Source: Sipunculus nudus (taxonomy: Eukaryota; Annelida; Sipuncula; Golfingiida; Sipunculidae). Taken from it: a stretch of 64,000 nucleotides of DNA. Every line of letters starts with the position of its first letter. Position 1 is the first letter of the stretch. The notes beneath the pieces are model-generated. The model saw nothing but the letters and a program-made list of their open reading frames with translations. It was not told where the DNA came from and searched no databases. The stretch spans positions 2,415,741-2,479,740 of the forward strand of contig CM049318.1 of the NCBI GenBank assembly GCA_026874595.1. The letters are read 5' to 3'. Of the stretch, positions 45,695 through 59,410 are shown in pieces. The position numbers were made by a program, and so were the translations under genes.

Positions 45695-46145
45695 CGTGCC
45701 ATGGTCACAGTTGGGCAAAATTTAAGGTACTATTTTTATATTTATACTAATAACTTATAAAATTTGAAAAATTCAGAACTTAATTTGGGTATTCAATTGA
45801 ATCTTGATTAAATAATGTTACATCCCTGACAAAAAAATCTCTAGCAATGCCCTTGTTAAGGGAGTAAATATATTTCTTGATTTTTTACAAAGTGCATTAT
45901 GTTTGGGCCCATAACTTAAAACAATTACGCAATACTGACATCATTCTGGGATGTGCATAGAGAATGAAAAATATGTATATTGTTTATGATTGAAGTCAGA
46001 TCAGTGGTTTTGATATTAGGCAGTCTTGAAGTGTAACAATGGGTTTTTAATGGAAAAATGAAGTTTTTCATTAATATCTCGAAGGTATTAAGTCCTAGTG
46101 ACCAAATTCTTGGCATGGTAGGGGATTTTGGAGACATCTAACTGT
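45695..46145 (+). repeat. Partial copy of a third dispersed family
   Basis: Shares CATGGTCACAGTTGGGCAAA, TTTGGGCCCATAACTT, TTTGATATTAGGCAGTCTT and GGGGATTTTGGAGACATCTA-like text with 46550-47140 and 55710-56268. Confidence 0.8.
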
Positions 46146-46330
46146 ATGCTGAATTTAAGGAACTTAGAGCTGAAGCTGGGGAGCTGAGCTTTTGCAAACT
46201 GCATAACACTAGCTTGATGTAAACAATATGTTACAAGGTGTTTGAAAACTTGATTAAAATCTACAGTTTTTGATCAACTGGTTTCAAATTGTTGGTGTTA
46301 ACAGTTGAAATGCTGACAAAAACATGCTCT

Positions 46331-47140
46331 TAAGTTGGGATCTGTCCAAGGGCCGGGAAGTCCAGGTGCGGCTTTAATGGGGGTTTTTCCCAGAATGTGC
46401 TTTTCTAAGTGCAGGGAAAGAGAAAGTCTGGGTGTGGCTTTTGATAGACATGCAGCTTTAGATAAAGAATCGACAGTTAACAGATTAAATCCTTATGTGT
46501 ACATGCTGTGAAAATTAAATCCACAGTACTTACAGGAAAAAACGTGCCATGGTCAAAGTTGGGCAAAATTTAAGGTACCAATTTTTTATTTTTATTAATA
46601 TTTTAAAAATTTAAAAGATTTTCATCTAATTTTGGGTATACAATTTAATTTTGATTAATTAAAGTTATATTACTGGAAAAAAGGTCCACAGCTTTAACAT
46701 TTTTTGTGTTAAGTGATCAAATATCTTTCCTTATTTTTTTCAAAATGCATTATGTTTGGGCCCAGAACTTTTTTAAATTAAATAATACAGACATAATTTC
46801 TGGCATGTACATAGGAACTATATAGAGGAATATTTATGGTAAATATGAGGAAAAACAGATGAGTGGTTTTGATATTAGGCAGTCCTAAAGTGTGAAAATA
46901 GGTTTTTAATAAAAAATTGAGGTTTTTCCTTAATTTCTCAAAGGAACGAAGTTGCAAAGACCCAGTTTTCGGCTTGGTAGGAGATCTTGGGGACATCTAA
47001 CATTATGCCGAATTTTGGATTTCTAGGTCTTACGGTTGCAAAACGTACCACATCTACGGACGGACGGACGGACAGACGGACGGACGACGGACAATGGACC
47101 ACGACTATAGCTCAGATGACTTATAGTCAGCTGAGCTAAA
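46331..47140 (+). repeat. Third dispersed family, full copy with a duplicated ~200-bp leader
   Basis: The first ~200 bp (AAGTTGGGATCTGTCCAAGG to AAATCCACAGTACTTACAGG) are almost identical to 55487-55690. The rest is more diverged (ATTAGGCAGTCCTAAAGTG). Ends with GGACGGACGGACGGACAGAC and GTCAGCTGAGCTAAAAA. Confidence 0.88.
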
Positions 47141-48700
47141 AAATCCTGTTGGCGTATCAAGACTAAAGATTATTAAAGCTAAAAAAAAGCAGCACATTTA
47201 CTAATTATTCTGCATACCCATTTGTTAATCATCTATTAATTATATTAAAAACCACATAATCTCATCACTGGTTTGAATTAATCCAGTTGTAATTTATTAG
47301 AAATCAAATTTATTATCGGTTCATTTACCAGCTACAGGATTATTCCAAGAGGAATGTTCCGAGACCTCTTCATATTTTGGCCATCACGTCACAATGACAG
47401 ATTCAATGCAGTCAAGTTAATGTGCAAGACATCAATAAAGCACAGATCACAGAACGATAACTGCTGATTAAATGCTACCAAGAAAGTCAGTGATTGCTTT
47501 AATCATGCCTATCAAGCAGTTTTCAAAATGTTTCTTTATGGTCATAATTGGTCTATCGCAAACAGGAGCTCAGCTGTAAATCCGGATAAAGACAGGCTGA
47601 GACCAGGAAGGTCCAAGAAAATGGTCCAAAAAATCTTTCTCAGGCTGCTTAAGGTACATTGATGTATCCCGTATCAGGAGCATACGCTCCTGGCTTGTTT
47701 CCAAAGCATTAATCTTTTCTGCTGACAAAAAATGCTTATGTCCTATGTCTTAGTTCTAGCACGTGCACAATAAAAGGAGTGTTACAGGCTTCAAAAGCAG
47801 CCAAGAGCAAAATTGGAAACCCAACACAGAATCAATATGTTTCACTTCAGAATCGATCCGTTTTCACTCTGTGTCACAGATTTATTGTTTCATATATTGA
47901 TGGGAATTGTTTCTCTATTATGAGTCCTATATAGAATTATTTATCTGTGTAACTGGGTGACTGAATAGTAGACTTAAGACCATGTCTGTTTGCTGTGTGA
48001 GCAATTTTGTTCCCTTGTTGGTGATCAAATTTTTGTATCTGTGAACAAAAATTTTTCATAAACACTGACATCAAACAAATGACCCATGGGTCACTGCGTT
48101 CAGCTGATTGTGACAGTTATAACTGCATCACCATAGATTTTTTGAAGTTGCAATAAAAATACTATCCTCAGTGCTCAGGAACTAGGGCTCAATGACTTTG
48201 GGGGGGGGGGGGATCGAGAGTTACAAAACCTTTAGATATAAATACAGAATACAAAATTAAATTCAATGGTGCGTACAGGGACTGCCGGGAGTTACAGCAC
48301 CTGTGCATATACATAAAGGATAAAATTTAATTCAAATGAAATTATTTTAAAAAATTTAAAAACAGACAGAGAGATGAAAAACAAAGCAAATAACTTTAAT
48401 TTCCATTCTACTGAGACAGGAAAATAATGAACAAATATTTGCAATAGATCCTATATTTTCTTTTGTAAAGTCATTTTTTTTAAGGTTATAAATTTTACTA
48501 TATATTTACAGTATATCATATATATCTGAATATTTAAAGATTGACAAATCTAAATTGAATCTACAATGATACTTAATTTAGTCAGGTAACATCACATTAT
48601 GCACACATATATATTTCTTTCTTTTTATAAAATATATTTTTTAAATTTGCAAAGCAATAAATATTGGAAAATAACACTCCAGAATTCACAATTTGTTCCT
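47141..48700. other. AT-rich sequence, nothing recognised
   Basis: A TGACCCATGGGTCA module at 48080-48093, a poly-G run at about 48200-48212. No exon or RNA gene. Confidence 0.5.
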
Positions 48701-48708
48701 TTGAGAAA

Positions 48709-48775
48709 AACTGGTGTATAAGTCGAAAAATTTATACCTCAAATATCAATTGAGAAAAGCTACCCCGACTTATAC
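48709..48775. mobile_element. Tiny inverted-repeat element (MITE-like)
   Basis: TGGTGTATAAGTCG (48711-48724) and CGACTTATACACCA are exact 14-bp complements, about 65 bp end to end. Possibly the terminus or a collapsed remnant of a larger transposon. Confidence 0.55.
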
Positions 48776-48779
48776 ACCA

Positions 48780-51475
48780 AAACTTATAAATGAAGCCCTG
48801 GATTGACCCGAAACTAGGACTTACCTGTGTCACGATGTCAAAAATGGTGGCCAATGGGAGATTGGTATTCTGTTATTGTATTATTAAGGTAAGTGTATGT
48901 TCAATGTAATGAAGAAATATAAAAAAAAACATGTTTCTCTTTGTTATTTCCTTTATTTTTGCCTTATAATGCAAACTTTAAAAATGGACAGATGGACAGA
49001 CTATGGGCAATAGACCATGACAATAGCTCAGATGACTTATAGTCAACTGGGCTAAAAATGAAAGTGCTGTATCAACCATTTCATACTAAATTAACAATGG
49101 AGAACAGGTTAAATCATGGCTTCTATAGGGCCTTTCACACAAATGTCTTCTTTATATTCCTAATTTACTCAAAATAAACCTTACAATAAAGACTGTTCAA
49201 TACATTAACCCTCTTTTTCATATAATGCTTCAGAAAATACAATGCAGTCCAAATGGCTGATCTATTTACCCAAATACTAATTCACCCTGCTAATTAGGCA
49301 AAATGTTTTTTTTTAGGATGGGAATTTTTTAGAATCCCGTGTTGTGTCCTCCATTTGGAACAACACAGTGAATGACAATGAAGTGAAGGACAGTGGGTGA
49401 TGCATTGATATAAAGCCTTTAGAATTTCAAATATGAGTGCCTCATCTAAGTGAAGTCTGTTAGCTACATATGTCCTATCCACGAATCCATTTGTTAGGTG
49501 TTGCATGAAAACAATATCATTCATAACAAATACTTTGATCAACATTCAGTGCACTTGTGCAATACATAATTTTTACAAACTATATAAAAAATGTTTTAAT
49601 TATAATCACCGATTACCTGTCCAACTTCTTTATAACACCCTAAAGCAAATACCCTCCCCCTTCTTCCACCCTCAAGCAAATACCCTCCCCCTTCTTCCTC
49701 ACCATCAAGAAGTAAAGGTAATAGTAGTCACCCTGCACTGCTGGAATCAGCAAAGCTGTTGGTCCAGCCTGCTCCTTCAGTAACAAAACAAGAATGGTAG
49801 TTTTGTGTCCAGGATTCAGCTCCGAATATTGTAAATAAAAATGTAGCTTGAATAAAAAAGGAAGTTCAAAGTTCTTGATCTTGATCAAAATGACTCACAT
49901 GATGAACCTGTTCCATTATATAATCTCACTTGGAAAATCTCCAAAACAAATAACCCTTTCAAGAACATTCAGATTCCCGGAGGAAGTTCATAAAATATTG
50001 GGTCAGTCAAGCTCAACTGTGGTGTTTTTCTTCTACACATTAATGTGTATATAAATAAAATATTTAACTTAATGCTATGAAATTATATACTTTAATATGT
50101 TATATTAACTCTATACAGAAACAACACACACAATTAACCTGGCCTCATTAACTTCATATATAAACATGCAAACAATATGAATGAAGCCAATACCTCAAGA
50201 CTGGTTTTGTTTTGCTTTTCTTCCCCAATACTATTATATTTATAAGTGTAATGGCTCACAAAAATACTGATAGCAATATCAATAATAAAGTTACAAGTTA
50301 CCAAGGATTAGAATGTGGGTATTTGGTGAGCATATATAAGTGTACATAAACCTGAAAGTTTTGGTGAAGTAGGGTGTATTAAAGTAGAGATGTTAAAATA
50401 TATCACAAATAAGTCTCCATGTTTACTTATCTCATCTTTGCGACACCATGTTAATGTTGTATATATCATCCAGGGCTAAGTTTTATAGAATAATTTTTTA
50501 CTGCACTTGAACAGACTTATCATTGCAAGTAAAAGGTAAAATGACAGTGACAGTACATTTATCTGTCAATGTATTTGAAATTCAAGAGTTAAGTCAGTAT
50601 GAAAGTTCAAAGATGGTGATTGGGGGGGGGGGGGATGGGCATCAACCCATGTGCCCCACACTGGATCCAAAACATTATATATTTAACTGTCAATATACCA
50701 GCAATTATTAAATATATATTATGTAAACAAATTCATATATATATATATATTTTTTTATATGTATAAGGTAAAGCCTTTAGCTTTGCTGGGTTTTCATGGA
50801 CACAGCAGGATGTATACAGCAAGCTAGATGACCAAAGACCAGGATAAATCAAGGTGACATCTGCACCTGTAGACTCATATAATGAGGACTTCTAAAATTT
50901 TAATATCATTAAACCATCTCTCTGGTACCTTTTCCTGATGGTGGGAAGATGTAAACACCAGGCAGTGCAGGTTTTACAGGAAGAGGGACATCTGCCATCA
51001 TAATGAAACCTGACCTGGTATTACTACCTTCCTGCCTCTGCCTGCCTTAATCTGAGTCTTATTGGATTTCTGTGTGGTAGATTACGAGGTAATTTGACAG
51101 CGCTGCTAGTTATTACCCAACCTGTCAGATTTCTCCCCCCAAGAGGGACATATATACCATGTTATCGTGTTCCTATGCTTCAACAGAACTCACATTCATT
51201 TGAGAAATTGTGCTTTTTCTCTCAAGTAAATGGCTTGTTTTGCACCCTGTCTGCCTGTACAGACTTCCTGCATAACATAAACTTGCAGGAAATAATCCTT
51301 ATTTTTTTGGCATAAGACATCCTTTCTGAATCAATGCATCAATGAATGGTACTTCGAGGTCCTTTGCTTATATATAACAGCACAGGCCAACACAATCACA
51401 ATTTGTAAAGCAACTATTGACCTATGGGTCTCAACGCTCAGCTGCATTTGTCTTTAAGGATGTATGTTTATGAGG
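48780..51475. other. AT-rich sequence, nothing recognised
   Basis: Contains a short repeat tail GTCAACTGGGCTAAAAATG (49034-49052), a CAAATACCCTCCCCCTTCTT duplication (49646-49697) and a poly-G run at about 50622-50633. The minus-strand frame 49294-49545 shows no domain that I recognise. Confidence 0.45.
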
Positions 51476-51479
51476 TTTT

Positions 51480-52790
51480 CCAAAATATTGGTCCTGTTAT
51501 CAGTTTGAAACCAACCTATCTACCCAAACTGGAGTTATCATCCATAAACTAATTTGTGAATGGATGGGCCCTGTGACCTTAACCTTTGACCTTGTGACCC
51601 CAAACCAAAAGGAAACTTCCCCTTTTGGCAGGTGCACCACATCTGGGTGATGGAAGGATTGAGATGAAAAGTTTGGCTTTAAATGCATCCACAATCTTTC
51701 TAAAGTAGTGGGTCTTGTGAGCTTGACATTTGCTGGCACGACACCAGAATCAACAGTTCTTACTTTAGTGGTGGGCCACATATAAGTCAAGTATGAAACC
51801 AATATTTCTAACCAAACTGGTGTTATCATCTGGAAATTGATATGTGGATTAATGGCCCCATGACCTTGAACTTTGACCTTGTGACCCAAAAATCCATAAG
51901 TTACTTAAACTAATGGCAGATGAGCAACATCTGGAAGATAGAAAGTTAGGGAGAGACATTTTGGCTAAAAATACATCAACAATCTTTTTAAAGAAGTGGG
52001 TCCTATAACCTTGACCTCTGGCCTAATGACCCCAAAATCAAAAGGTTTGTTACATTATTGATGGGTCATATATGTCAAAATTGAAACCAATATGTCAATC
52101 CAAACTGGAGTTATCATCCAGAAACAAATATGTGGACAGATGGGCCCCTGTGACCATGACCTTTGACCTTGTGACCCTCAAATCAATCCGGTTCTTCCCC
52201 CATTGGCAGCTCAGCTATAGGTGCAGGATGGAACGTTTGGGATGAAACGTTTGGCTTCAAATGCATATGCATTCTTTTTAAAGATATGAGTCCTGTGACC
52301 TTGAGCTTTGACTGCTGGACCCAAAAATGGACATGGCTCTTACTTTAGTGGTGAGTCATATATGAGTTAAGTTTCAAACAAATTTTTCAAACTAAACTGG
52401 AGTTATCATCTGGAAACTAATTTGTGAACAGATGGCTGCTGTGACCTGGACCTTTGACCATGTGACCCCAAATTAATTTATGCTCTCCCCATACTGGCAA
52501 GTCAGCTAAATGCGCAAAATGGAATATTTTGGATGAAAAGCTTGGCTTAAAATGCAGCCATAATCTTTTTTTTATAAGTAAGTCCTGTGACCTTGACCTT
52601 TTACCTCATGAACCCAAAATCATATAGCTTCTTGCTTTAGTGGTGGGTCATATGTAAGTCAAGTTTGAAATCCATGTGTCAATACAACCTGGAGTTACCA
52701 TCTGGAAAAAAATTTGTATGGATGCATGGATGGACAGACAGACAAACAGACAGACAGACAGGGTGATAACTATGTGGCATCCACTTGTGA
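51480..52790 (+). repeat. DR1-family tandem repeat array (long copy)
   Basis: About eight ~150-bp sections carrying TGTGACC-TTGACCTTTGACC variants, AACTGGAGTTATCATC and GGTGGGTCATATATAAGTCA. Perfect DR1 at 52157-52169. Ends with GACAGACAAACAGACAGACA. Overlapping frames on the minus strand (51500-51889) are products of the tandem structure. Confidence 0.88.
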
Positions 52791-53275
52791 TCAATAAACA
52801 CACCAGATTTTGGGACACTAGATGTAATTACAGCTGAGAAACTGACATGATTGTTGTCATTTTATAGTAAAAAAATTTTAAAAATATTCATAAAAATAAC
52901 AAAAAAATACAGGTGGCACCACCACCTTTTGGTAACTGACAAAACTAGTCATGGTCAATATTCAAGGCAAGATATATGACAATCTATGCATTAATTATCA
53001 AGATATTGGAGGTTTTGTATTATATTTTTGATTATTCTGGGGGGTATTTTCATACCCCATAGCTCTGAGGATATAGGTCACAGTGACCTAATTTCAGATT
53101 TCCAAGGAGATTTTTTATTGACCTCCCTGGATATTCACTTAAAAATTTCTAGGTCCAGCAGTTACAATTTGTGCCCTGCTAACGGACAGACGGATGGCCG
53201 GACGCCCGGATGGATGACGGACAAAGCGCCATTCCTACACCTCAGTTGACTTACAGTCAGCTAAGCTAAAAAAAT
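52791..53275 (+). repeat. IR3-family repeat with a perfect AGGTCACAGTGACCT
   Basis: Palindrome at 53075-53089, preceded by TTCTGGGGGGTATTTTC and followed by TAATTTCAGATTTCC. Ends GTCAGCTAAGCTAAAAAAA. Structure matches 40700-41215, including the region before the palindrome. Confidence 0.87.
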
Positions 53276-53539
53276 GTGAGCCATTTCACTCAAAAATAAA
53301 AGAAAAGTTTCTTTGAAAATTTGCATGCACACAGATGTGGGTCAGACGTCAGAGGCACATCTACGAAAGTTTAATCCCCTGAACAAGTCTAGTGGAAGGG
53401 TGGAGGCCTGACACCACCAAGGTGCAGGGACACATTCTGTAACATCTTTGATAATAAAAATTTATGTATATAATCTTGCTTATGATTTATGTATCCAGTC
53501 TAATAGACCCAAGCAGTAACATTTCAACTATGGCCACAA

Positions 53540-53630
53540 ATAATGATGACCGGCCGGACAGACAGAAGGACGACGGACAAAGACCCATCGCTATAGCCCA
53601 GCAAGACTGAAAGTCAGCTGAGCTAAAAAT
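53540..53630 (+). repeat. Truncated 3' end of the IR3 family
   Basis: CCGGCCGGACAGACAGAAGG, then ACAAAGACCCATCGCTATAG and GTCAGCTGAGCTAAAAA: only the last ~90 bp, nearly the same as 17545-17624. Confidence 0.8.
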
Positions 53631-55480
53631 TATAGACAATATAATGAAAAGACCACAGGACTGTAATTACTACATGAAATATTCTTTGTTTTTCTTCCTT
53701 ATGTTTTATTTTATCTCTGGACAAACATAAGTGTCTGTCCCAATGATTAAGAGATAAAACCATCCACCTAAATTCTATCCAAAAGAATGATCATAAAGAT
53801 AACCAAACACATTGTTAACCTACAGAATAAAGGCACTGTTCCCAGAATATTGTACATATAAATTAAATTAAATGAAGTAAATCAAATTAAAGGAAATTTT
53901 AACAGAGTGGAGAAACACTAAAATGATAATCCATGTACATTTGTGGTAATGCTGAAGGTGAAAGCAATTTTCATCCCCTTTGTGAGGATAAAAACACAAC
54001 CAGTATAATAAATCATGACAAAAGATAACTAATCATAGAGAAAATTGATTAATTGTGTTAATGTTGATAACTGCTATGCAACTGATCATGTGATGTCTTT
54101 GTAACTATACTCAGTGCTGCATGCTCATGAAAGTGACTAACAAAAAAAAGTTCTGCTTAAGCGATTATTACAAATACATACACCAACCAGGCTGAGGAAT
54201 GATAATTGTCAATAAAAGCCCAAAGCCATTCAGCTGCTGATTGGGTTTAGGAGAAGTAAGTGGCTGGAGCATGTAGAATGACATGCCACATTTGTCACAG
54301 ACATGTTAAGTCACACCAGAGGGGGAAAGTGCCTGGAGCAGTCACAATTAGTTTGCACCAAACCATGGATGAACAAATGCACAGTGGCTGAAAAGAAGTC
54401 ATATTTTTAACATGCAGAGCAAAAGTAAAAATGTTTTTGTACTCAGGTCTTGTCTTATATTTTCTAGTTACAGTAGGTTACAAATAATATACACCAGCCA
54501 ACATAACAGTGATGACTCCTGTACACAAACTAGTGACAGTGTTCAGATATGTAAACCCCTCCTATAGGTTTTCACAATAAACTGATACAATTCTACCTAC
54601 CAGCGATCCTGTACTTATTCATTCCGGTTTGAGCAGACATATGTACATGTAGGTCAAGAGGAGTAATTGTTCATGTTTCTTTAATGAACAGATATTACAG
54701 AGAAAGAATCAATGGTGGAAAAAACTTCAGAATGACAGGCACAACAAGAATATTAACTGTTTTACAGACCTTGAAACCAAATATACCTCTGTATTTAAGC
54801 ATGTACCAGCTGTAGTAAAGACAATTTAAAAAGGGTGAAATTTTGCGCACTTGCATGGTGCATAAAAATTGGTGACAATTATACTGAAATGCATTATATG
54901 GATAACACAATGTTTATTGCATTTTAATTGATACTTAATTTTTCATTAAAATTTTGCATTTTTTATGCACATCATGATTAAAGAGAGAAATAAAGACTCC
55001 CTATGGTTCTAGTATACGGTTAGAACAATACTCATCGCTGGATTACATGCCTAATTGACCAGGGTGCTGTGTGCATGAGCCCAACGACTGACATCAAAGG
55101 ACAATATATTGGTCGGATTATCAAGTCAGAAAATACGTCGGCATCCTTGTTTGTGTCGGAAAATGTCATGTCAGAGTCAGAATCCAAGGGTATAAGATTT
55201 AATTTTGATTAAATACATTAACTACTTCATTTGATTTATCATTGTTTTGAGCTCATAGTGTCATGGACCAGCAAACCTGTAAGACGGACCTGACGTCTTC
55301 AATCAAATCAGTAAAAGTAAACTGGTCGATGTTTTATTTTATGGTCGCATAGCCCGAAAATTAATATAAAAGGAAAGCAGATTCTGGTATTTGATTACAT
55401 ATATTAACTACTTTATTTAATTTATCATTGTTTGTGTACATAATGTCAAAGACCAGCAAACCTGCAGAATTTACTTTAAT
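53631..55480. other. AT-rich sequence, nothing recognised
   Basis: No exon or RNA gene. Two related sections, around 55195-55260 and 55390-55450, share ATTAACTACTT and TTTATCATTGTTT. Confidence 0.5.
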
Positions 55481-55486
55481 GTCTTA

Positions 55487-56268
55487 AGTTGGGATCTGTC
55501 CAAGGGCCGGGAAGTCCAGGTGCGGCTTTAATGGGGGTTTTTCCCAGAATGTGCTTTTCTAAGTGCAGGGAAAGAGAAAGTCTGGGTGTGGCTTTTGATA
55601 GACATGCAGCTTTAGATAAAGAATCGACAGTTAACAGATTAAATCCTTATGTGTACATGCTGTGAAAATTAAATCCACATTACTTACAGGAAAAAAACAT
55701 GCCTTGGCCTAAGTTGGGCAAAATTTCAGGTACTGATTTTATATTTATGCTAATTACTTTAAAAAATTGCAAAATTCAGATATAATTTTTCACTATACAA
55801 TTAAATCTTGATTAAATGAAGTTATATCCCTGAAAAAAGTCTCTAGCATCAGCAATTCTTATGTTAAATGAGTAAATATATTTCCTGATTTTTTACAAGG
55901 TGCATTACATTTGGGCCCATAAGTTCAACAAATTACACATTACTGACCTAATTTGTGGTATGTACAAAGGAGATATATAGAAGAATATGAACATTTACTT
56001 TGATCAAATTTAAATCAGTGGTTTTGATATTAGGCAGTCTTGAACTGTAACAATGCGTTTTTAATGGTAAATGGAGGTTTTTCCTTAATATCTCGAAAGA
56101 ACAAAGTTTTTGATATAGTGACCTTTTTTCAGTATGGTAGGAGATTATAGGGACATCTAACTGTATGCAAAATTTTGGATTCGTAGGTCCAACAGTTTCA
56201 AAACATGCCCTGTTAACGGCCGGACGAAGGACATGAAGGGTCATGACTTATAGTCAGCTGAGCTAAAA
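55487..56268 (+). repeat. Third dispersed family (second full copy)
   Basis: Leader nearly identical to 46331-46530; body related to 46550-47140 and 45695-46145. Ends with GGCCGGACGAAGGACATG and GTCAGCTGAGCTAAAAA. Confidence 0.88.
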
Positions 56269-58975
56269 ACAACATCTTGGTTCATTGTTTTGTATGAGGT
56301 ATTTAGAGTTTGCTGGAGAGTGTTGTGGGGAATGCTGATTACATAAAAAAGCAGTTTTTTTCATAATTAAAATTCATGTAGGCATCATCTGCTTGAAGGT
56401 TTTATTCTGAAAGACAGCTGATGGCCACATCGATGTCAGGCTTCATGATAGGATAAACATCCTTATCACTGGTGTGTATGGATTGTGCTGGAGGGGAATG
56501 TTTATTAATTGTTTATATAAAAACCTCTGGTTTCTTCCTTCCATTAAAAACTTGCTGAGGCCAAACTTAGAAATGATAGCTTCCAATTGCAAATACAACG
56601 CTGTGAGCAAGAAAGTATTGCTTCTTATTCCCTGAAATATTCCCTGAAACTTTACCAAATTGTCTAAGTCACTCTTATAGATTTGAACTAAGCAAACTAT
56701 TATTCTGGTACCAGTTGTTAAAGTTTAAGTCAATTTAGAAACACTGTTTGCCTTAAGGGAAATAAAATGAAAATATATATCCACCCTTTGTCAGCAACAA
56801 AATCCCCCAAAAAAGATTTATTCTATCACCAAATAATCCCTGGAACAATCCTTGAAATACATTAGTTTACTTTGGAATATCTATATGAATCAACTGTTTT
56901 ATTGTGTTTTTTGTTATTGTATTATTATGTAAATTTATGATATAATAGTATCATCTAGTCTTGTTTAAAATAAACTGCAGTTAAATACCATTGTACATTG
57001 TTGTGTATGCTCTGTGGTCCCCGTTCTCCAGCTGATGTTCTTAAAACCAGGTTAACATCAGAAGAAGGTGACACAGGAAAAGAAGCATGACCTATAACCT
57101 TTCAGTTCATATGTTAATGTATTAAAAATATTCATCATGAGGAATGGCCTCTGTAGCTGAAGTGGATGTTGTTTCAATGAATGCCACATTTTAGTAAAAC
57201 AAAAACAAATTGTTTTTATATGATTACAGTATAGTGGATTTGGTTTTAATGATTGCTGTATTTATTAATTAGGAATAAAATCAAATTTTTCTTTAGATGC
57301 TTAAAGCTTTATTAAAAGGCTCTCTTTACTCAATAACATTTTACTTCTACATTTGACCAGCTTATCAGTGTTAAATTGATCCTTAAAGGGACATAATAGG
57401 AGCAATATTATTCCTTTTCTTACACACTATCAGTTCAGTTTTGCCTTATACAAAAGTTTCCCAGCAAAACCATCCCAGTACTCAGTCTTGTTTCCTCGTA
57501 TACTACGATTTAACACCTTGTTATAGCCCAGCATGTTGGTTAACACAGTCTGTTTACCATAACAAGGCCGCCTGACCCGAGGTCCAATTAAGAGGGTCAT
57601 CATGCGGTGTTTTAGCCAGTATTATAATTGTATTACATTTTTTTACCAAGTCAGTCAGGGCATCTCCTGATTGGCATCTATTGTGGCTCAGAGCAGCACA
57701 TGGCCCGTCGCAGTGTTTATGTTGACACCTGCACTCTTGCCCGATTCACTGTTTTTAACACTTGTTTACAGGAGTAAGCAAACGGTTTCAAAGCAATATT
57801 TTGGCAGGTACAGATTCCTGTTAAATGGGAGAAGCTATATTCCTTGTTAACTCAATATGCTAAATATAGGTGATTGGGCCCCTTTATTTTTTTCATTTAT
57901 ATTTATTGTAACTGGTGCATACTGCACAGTTTAGATTATTATTACAATTTAGATAAGGATTTGCTATAAATAAAATATAATATACATTATTTTCTCTCCG
58001 TTTCATTCTGTTTTATGTATATATTAATTTTTATATCTGTACTTTTAGTCAGCTTGTTCAAAGTTCTAGGGTGGACCCATGTTTTGTCACCCTGGCACTA
58101 AACTCACAGATAATCAGAAATTATTCTTGTTAACCATTACCAGAATTAGGGAAATATATATATATCTTAATAATAAAGTTCAGATGTTCTTCTGTAGATT
58201 AGTTCAGGGTTTTCCAAAATAGACTGTTTCACCTAGTTACATGTAAACTATATTATTCAGATATTCTAAAGTAAATTAGTGTATTTCAGGATATCCCCAA
58301 ACAGACTGATTCATACCTGGATATCCCAATCAACTCTTTTTAGCTTCCCAGTCCTAAAAGGGGAGGTTAATCAAATTAAAACCCCAGCTCTGAATAATTA
58401 TTTTCTACAGTGAGGAAAATTGTTTCTCTGCTTATCGGAAATTTAGCCAATCATGTTAAAAAATTACTGGAAGTTAATAATGAATTTGACCTGAAATCTG
58501 TTGTCTGCTGATTAAATAATTAACAGACTTGGAGCAGCACCTGGTAAGGAAACCACAGGGCTGTCTGATGGAAATAGCTAGGTAAGTGAACTGTCACCAA
58601 CTGTCACGAGATGTTGTTGATGAAATTTGTACTGAGCTGGCATTGACCTGTCACTTGGGTTTATTCATAGAAAAGAGTACTGGTAATTTCAAAATTAACT
58701 GTAGCCATTCACTGTTTAAAGAATTGGTACGTATTGCAATACTTATCATGAAGGTGACAATCATGATATGTTTTTGATGAAATCTGTTTGTACTCAAGCT
58801 GCATGGCATTGACCAGTCACTTGGGTTGATTTATAGAAAAGAGTACTGGCAACTTCAACATTAACTGCTGTCATACATTTTCTAACAAAGTGATACATAT
58901 TGCAATACTAGTTTCATGATATGATACATGATACAATACATGTAGCGACAGCTTGTCACCCCAAACGTCGATTTT
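56269..58975. other. AT-rich sequence, nothing recognised
   Basis: A loose duplication at 58590-58930 (GTCACTTGGGTT...TAGAAAAGAGTACTGG twice). No supportable exon. Confidence 0.5.
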
Positions 58976-58980
58976 AGATA

Positions 58981-59405
58981 CTGTGGTTGGCTTCATATTC
59001 GCGATGCTGAAATTTCGCGATTTCACCATTTTGAATGATTCGCGAGGGTTTCATTTTCGCGATCTCTCCAGAACCTATATAAAAACTTTAGTAAAGCCAT
59101 ACCTGTTAGTATTATAAAATGAGAATAAGTCATGAGTTTGTGATATTCTACTCATATAACGATGGTCCCGTACACGCAGCACAGGTATAGTTTAGTTCAA
59201 ATTTAAGGGAACGTTTTCCCTATACCTGCATGTAATTTATTATAAAAGTTCTCACTGTCTAACATATTCACATACAAGTATTGGTTTTACTAAATAAGGA
59301 CATAGTCAATTGGCCAATTATTCCCGAGGGTTTCATTTTCGCGATTATTTCCCATTCGCGAATATCGCGAAATTTAAACCCTCGCGAACAAAAAGGCAAC
59401 CACAG
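58981..59405. mobile_element. 425-bp MITE with TA target duplication and TTCGCGA-rich ends
   Basis: CTGTGGTTG at the left and CAACCACAG at the right are complementary, flanked by TA (58979-58980, 59406-59407). Subterminal regions carry many TTCGCGA / TCGCGAA boxes, including two copies of GAGGGTTTCATTTTCGCGA (59044-59062 and 59326-59344). No coding frame. It ends 5 bp from the candidate 5' exon. Confidence 0.75.
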
Positions 59406-59410
59406 TATAC

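Noticed and set aside
49294-49545. 83-residue minus-strand frame with GFVDRTYVANRLHLDEALIF
   Set aside because: Considered as a transposase remnant or receptor exon, but no recognisable motif, no good splice borders in phase, and no neighbouring homologous text.
51500-51889. 129-residue minus-strand frame
   Set aside because: It lies entirely inside the DR1 tandem repeat and its GHKVKV / VKVTG phrases are simply translated repeat units.
59345-59410. Reading frame continuing from the candidate 5' exon into SVYCGCLF...
   Set aside because: This part is the MITE end (CAACCACAG and TTCGCGA boxes), so it is not used as evidence for protein coding.
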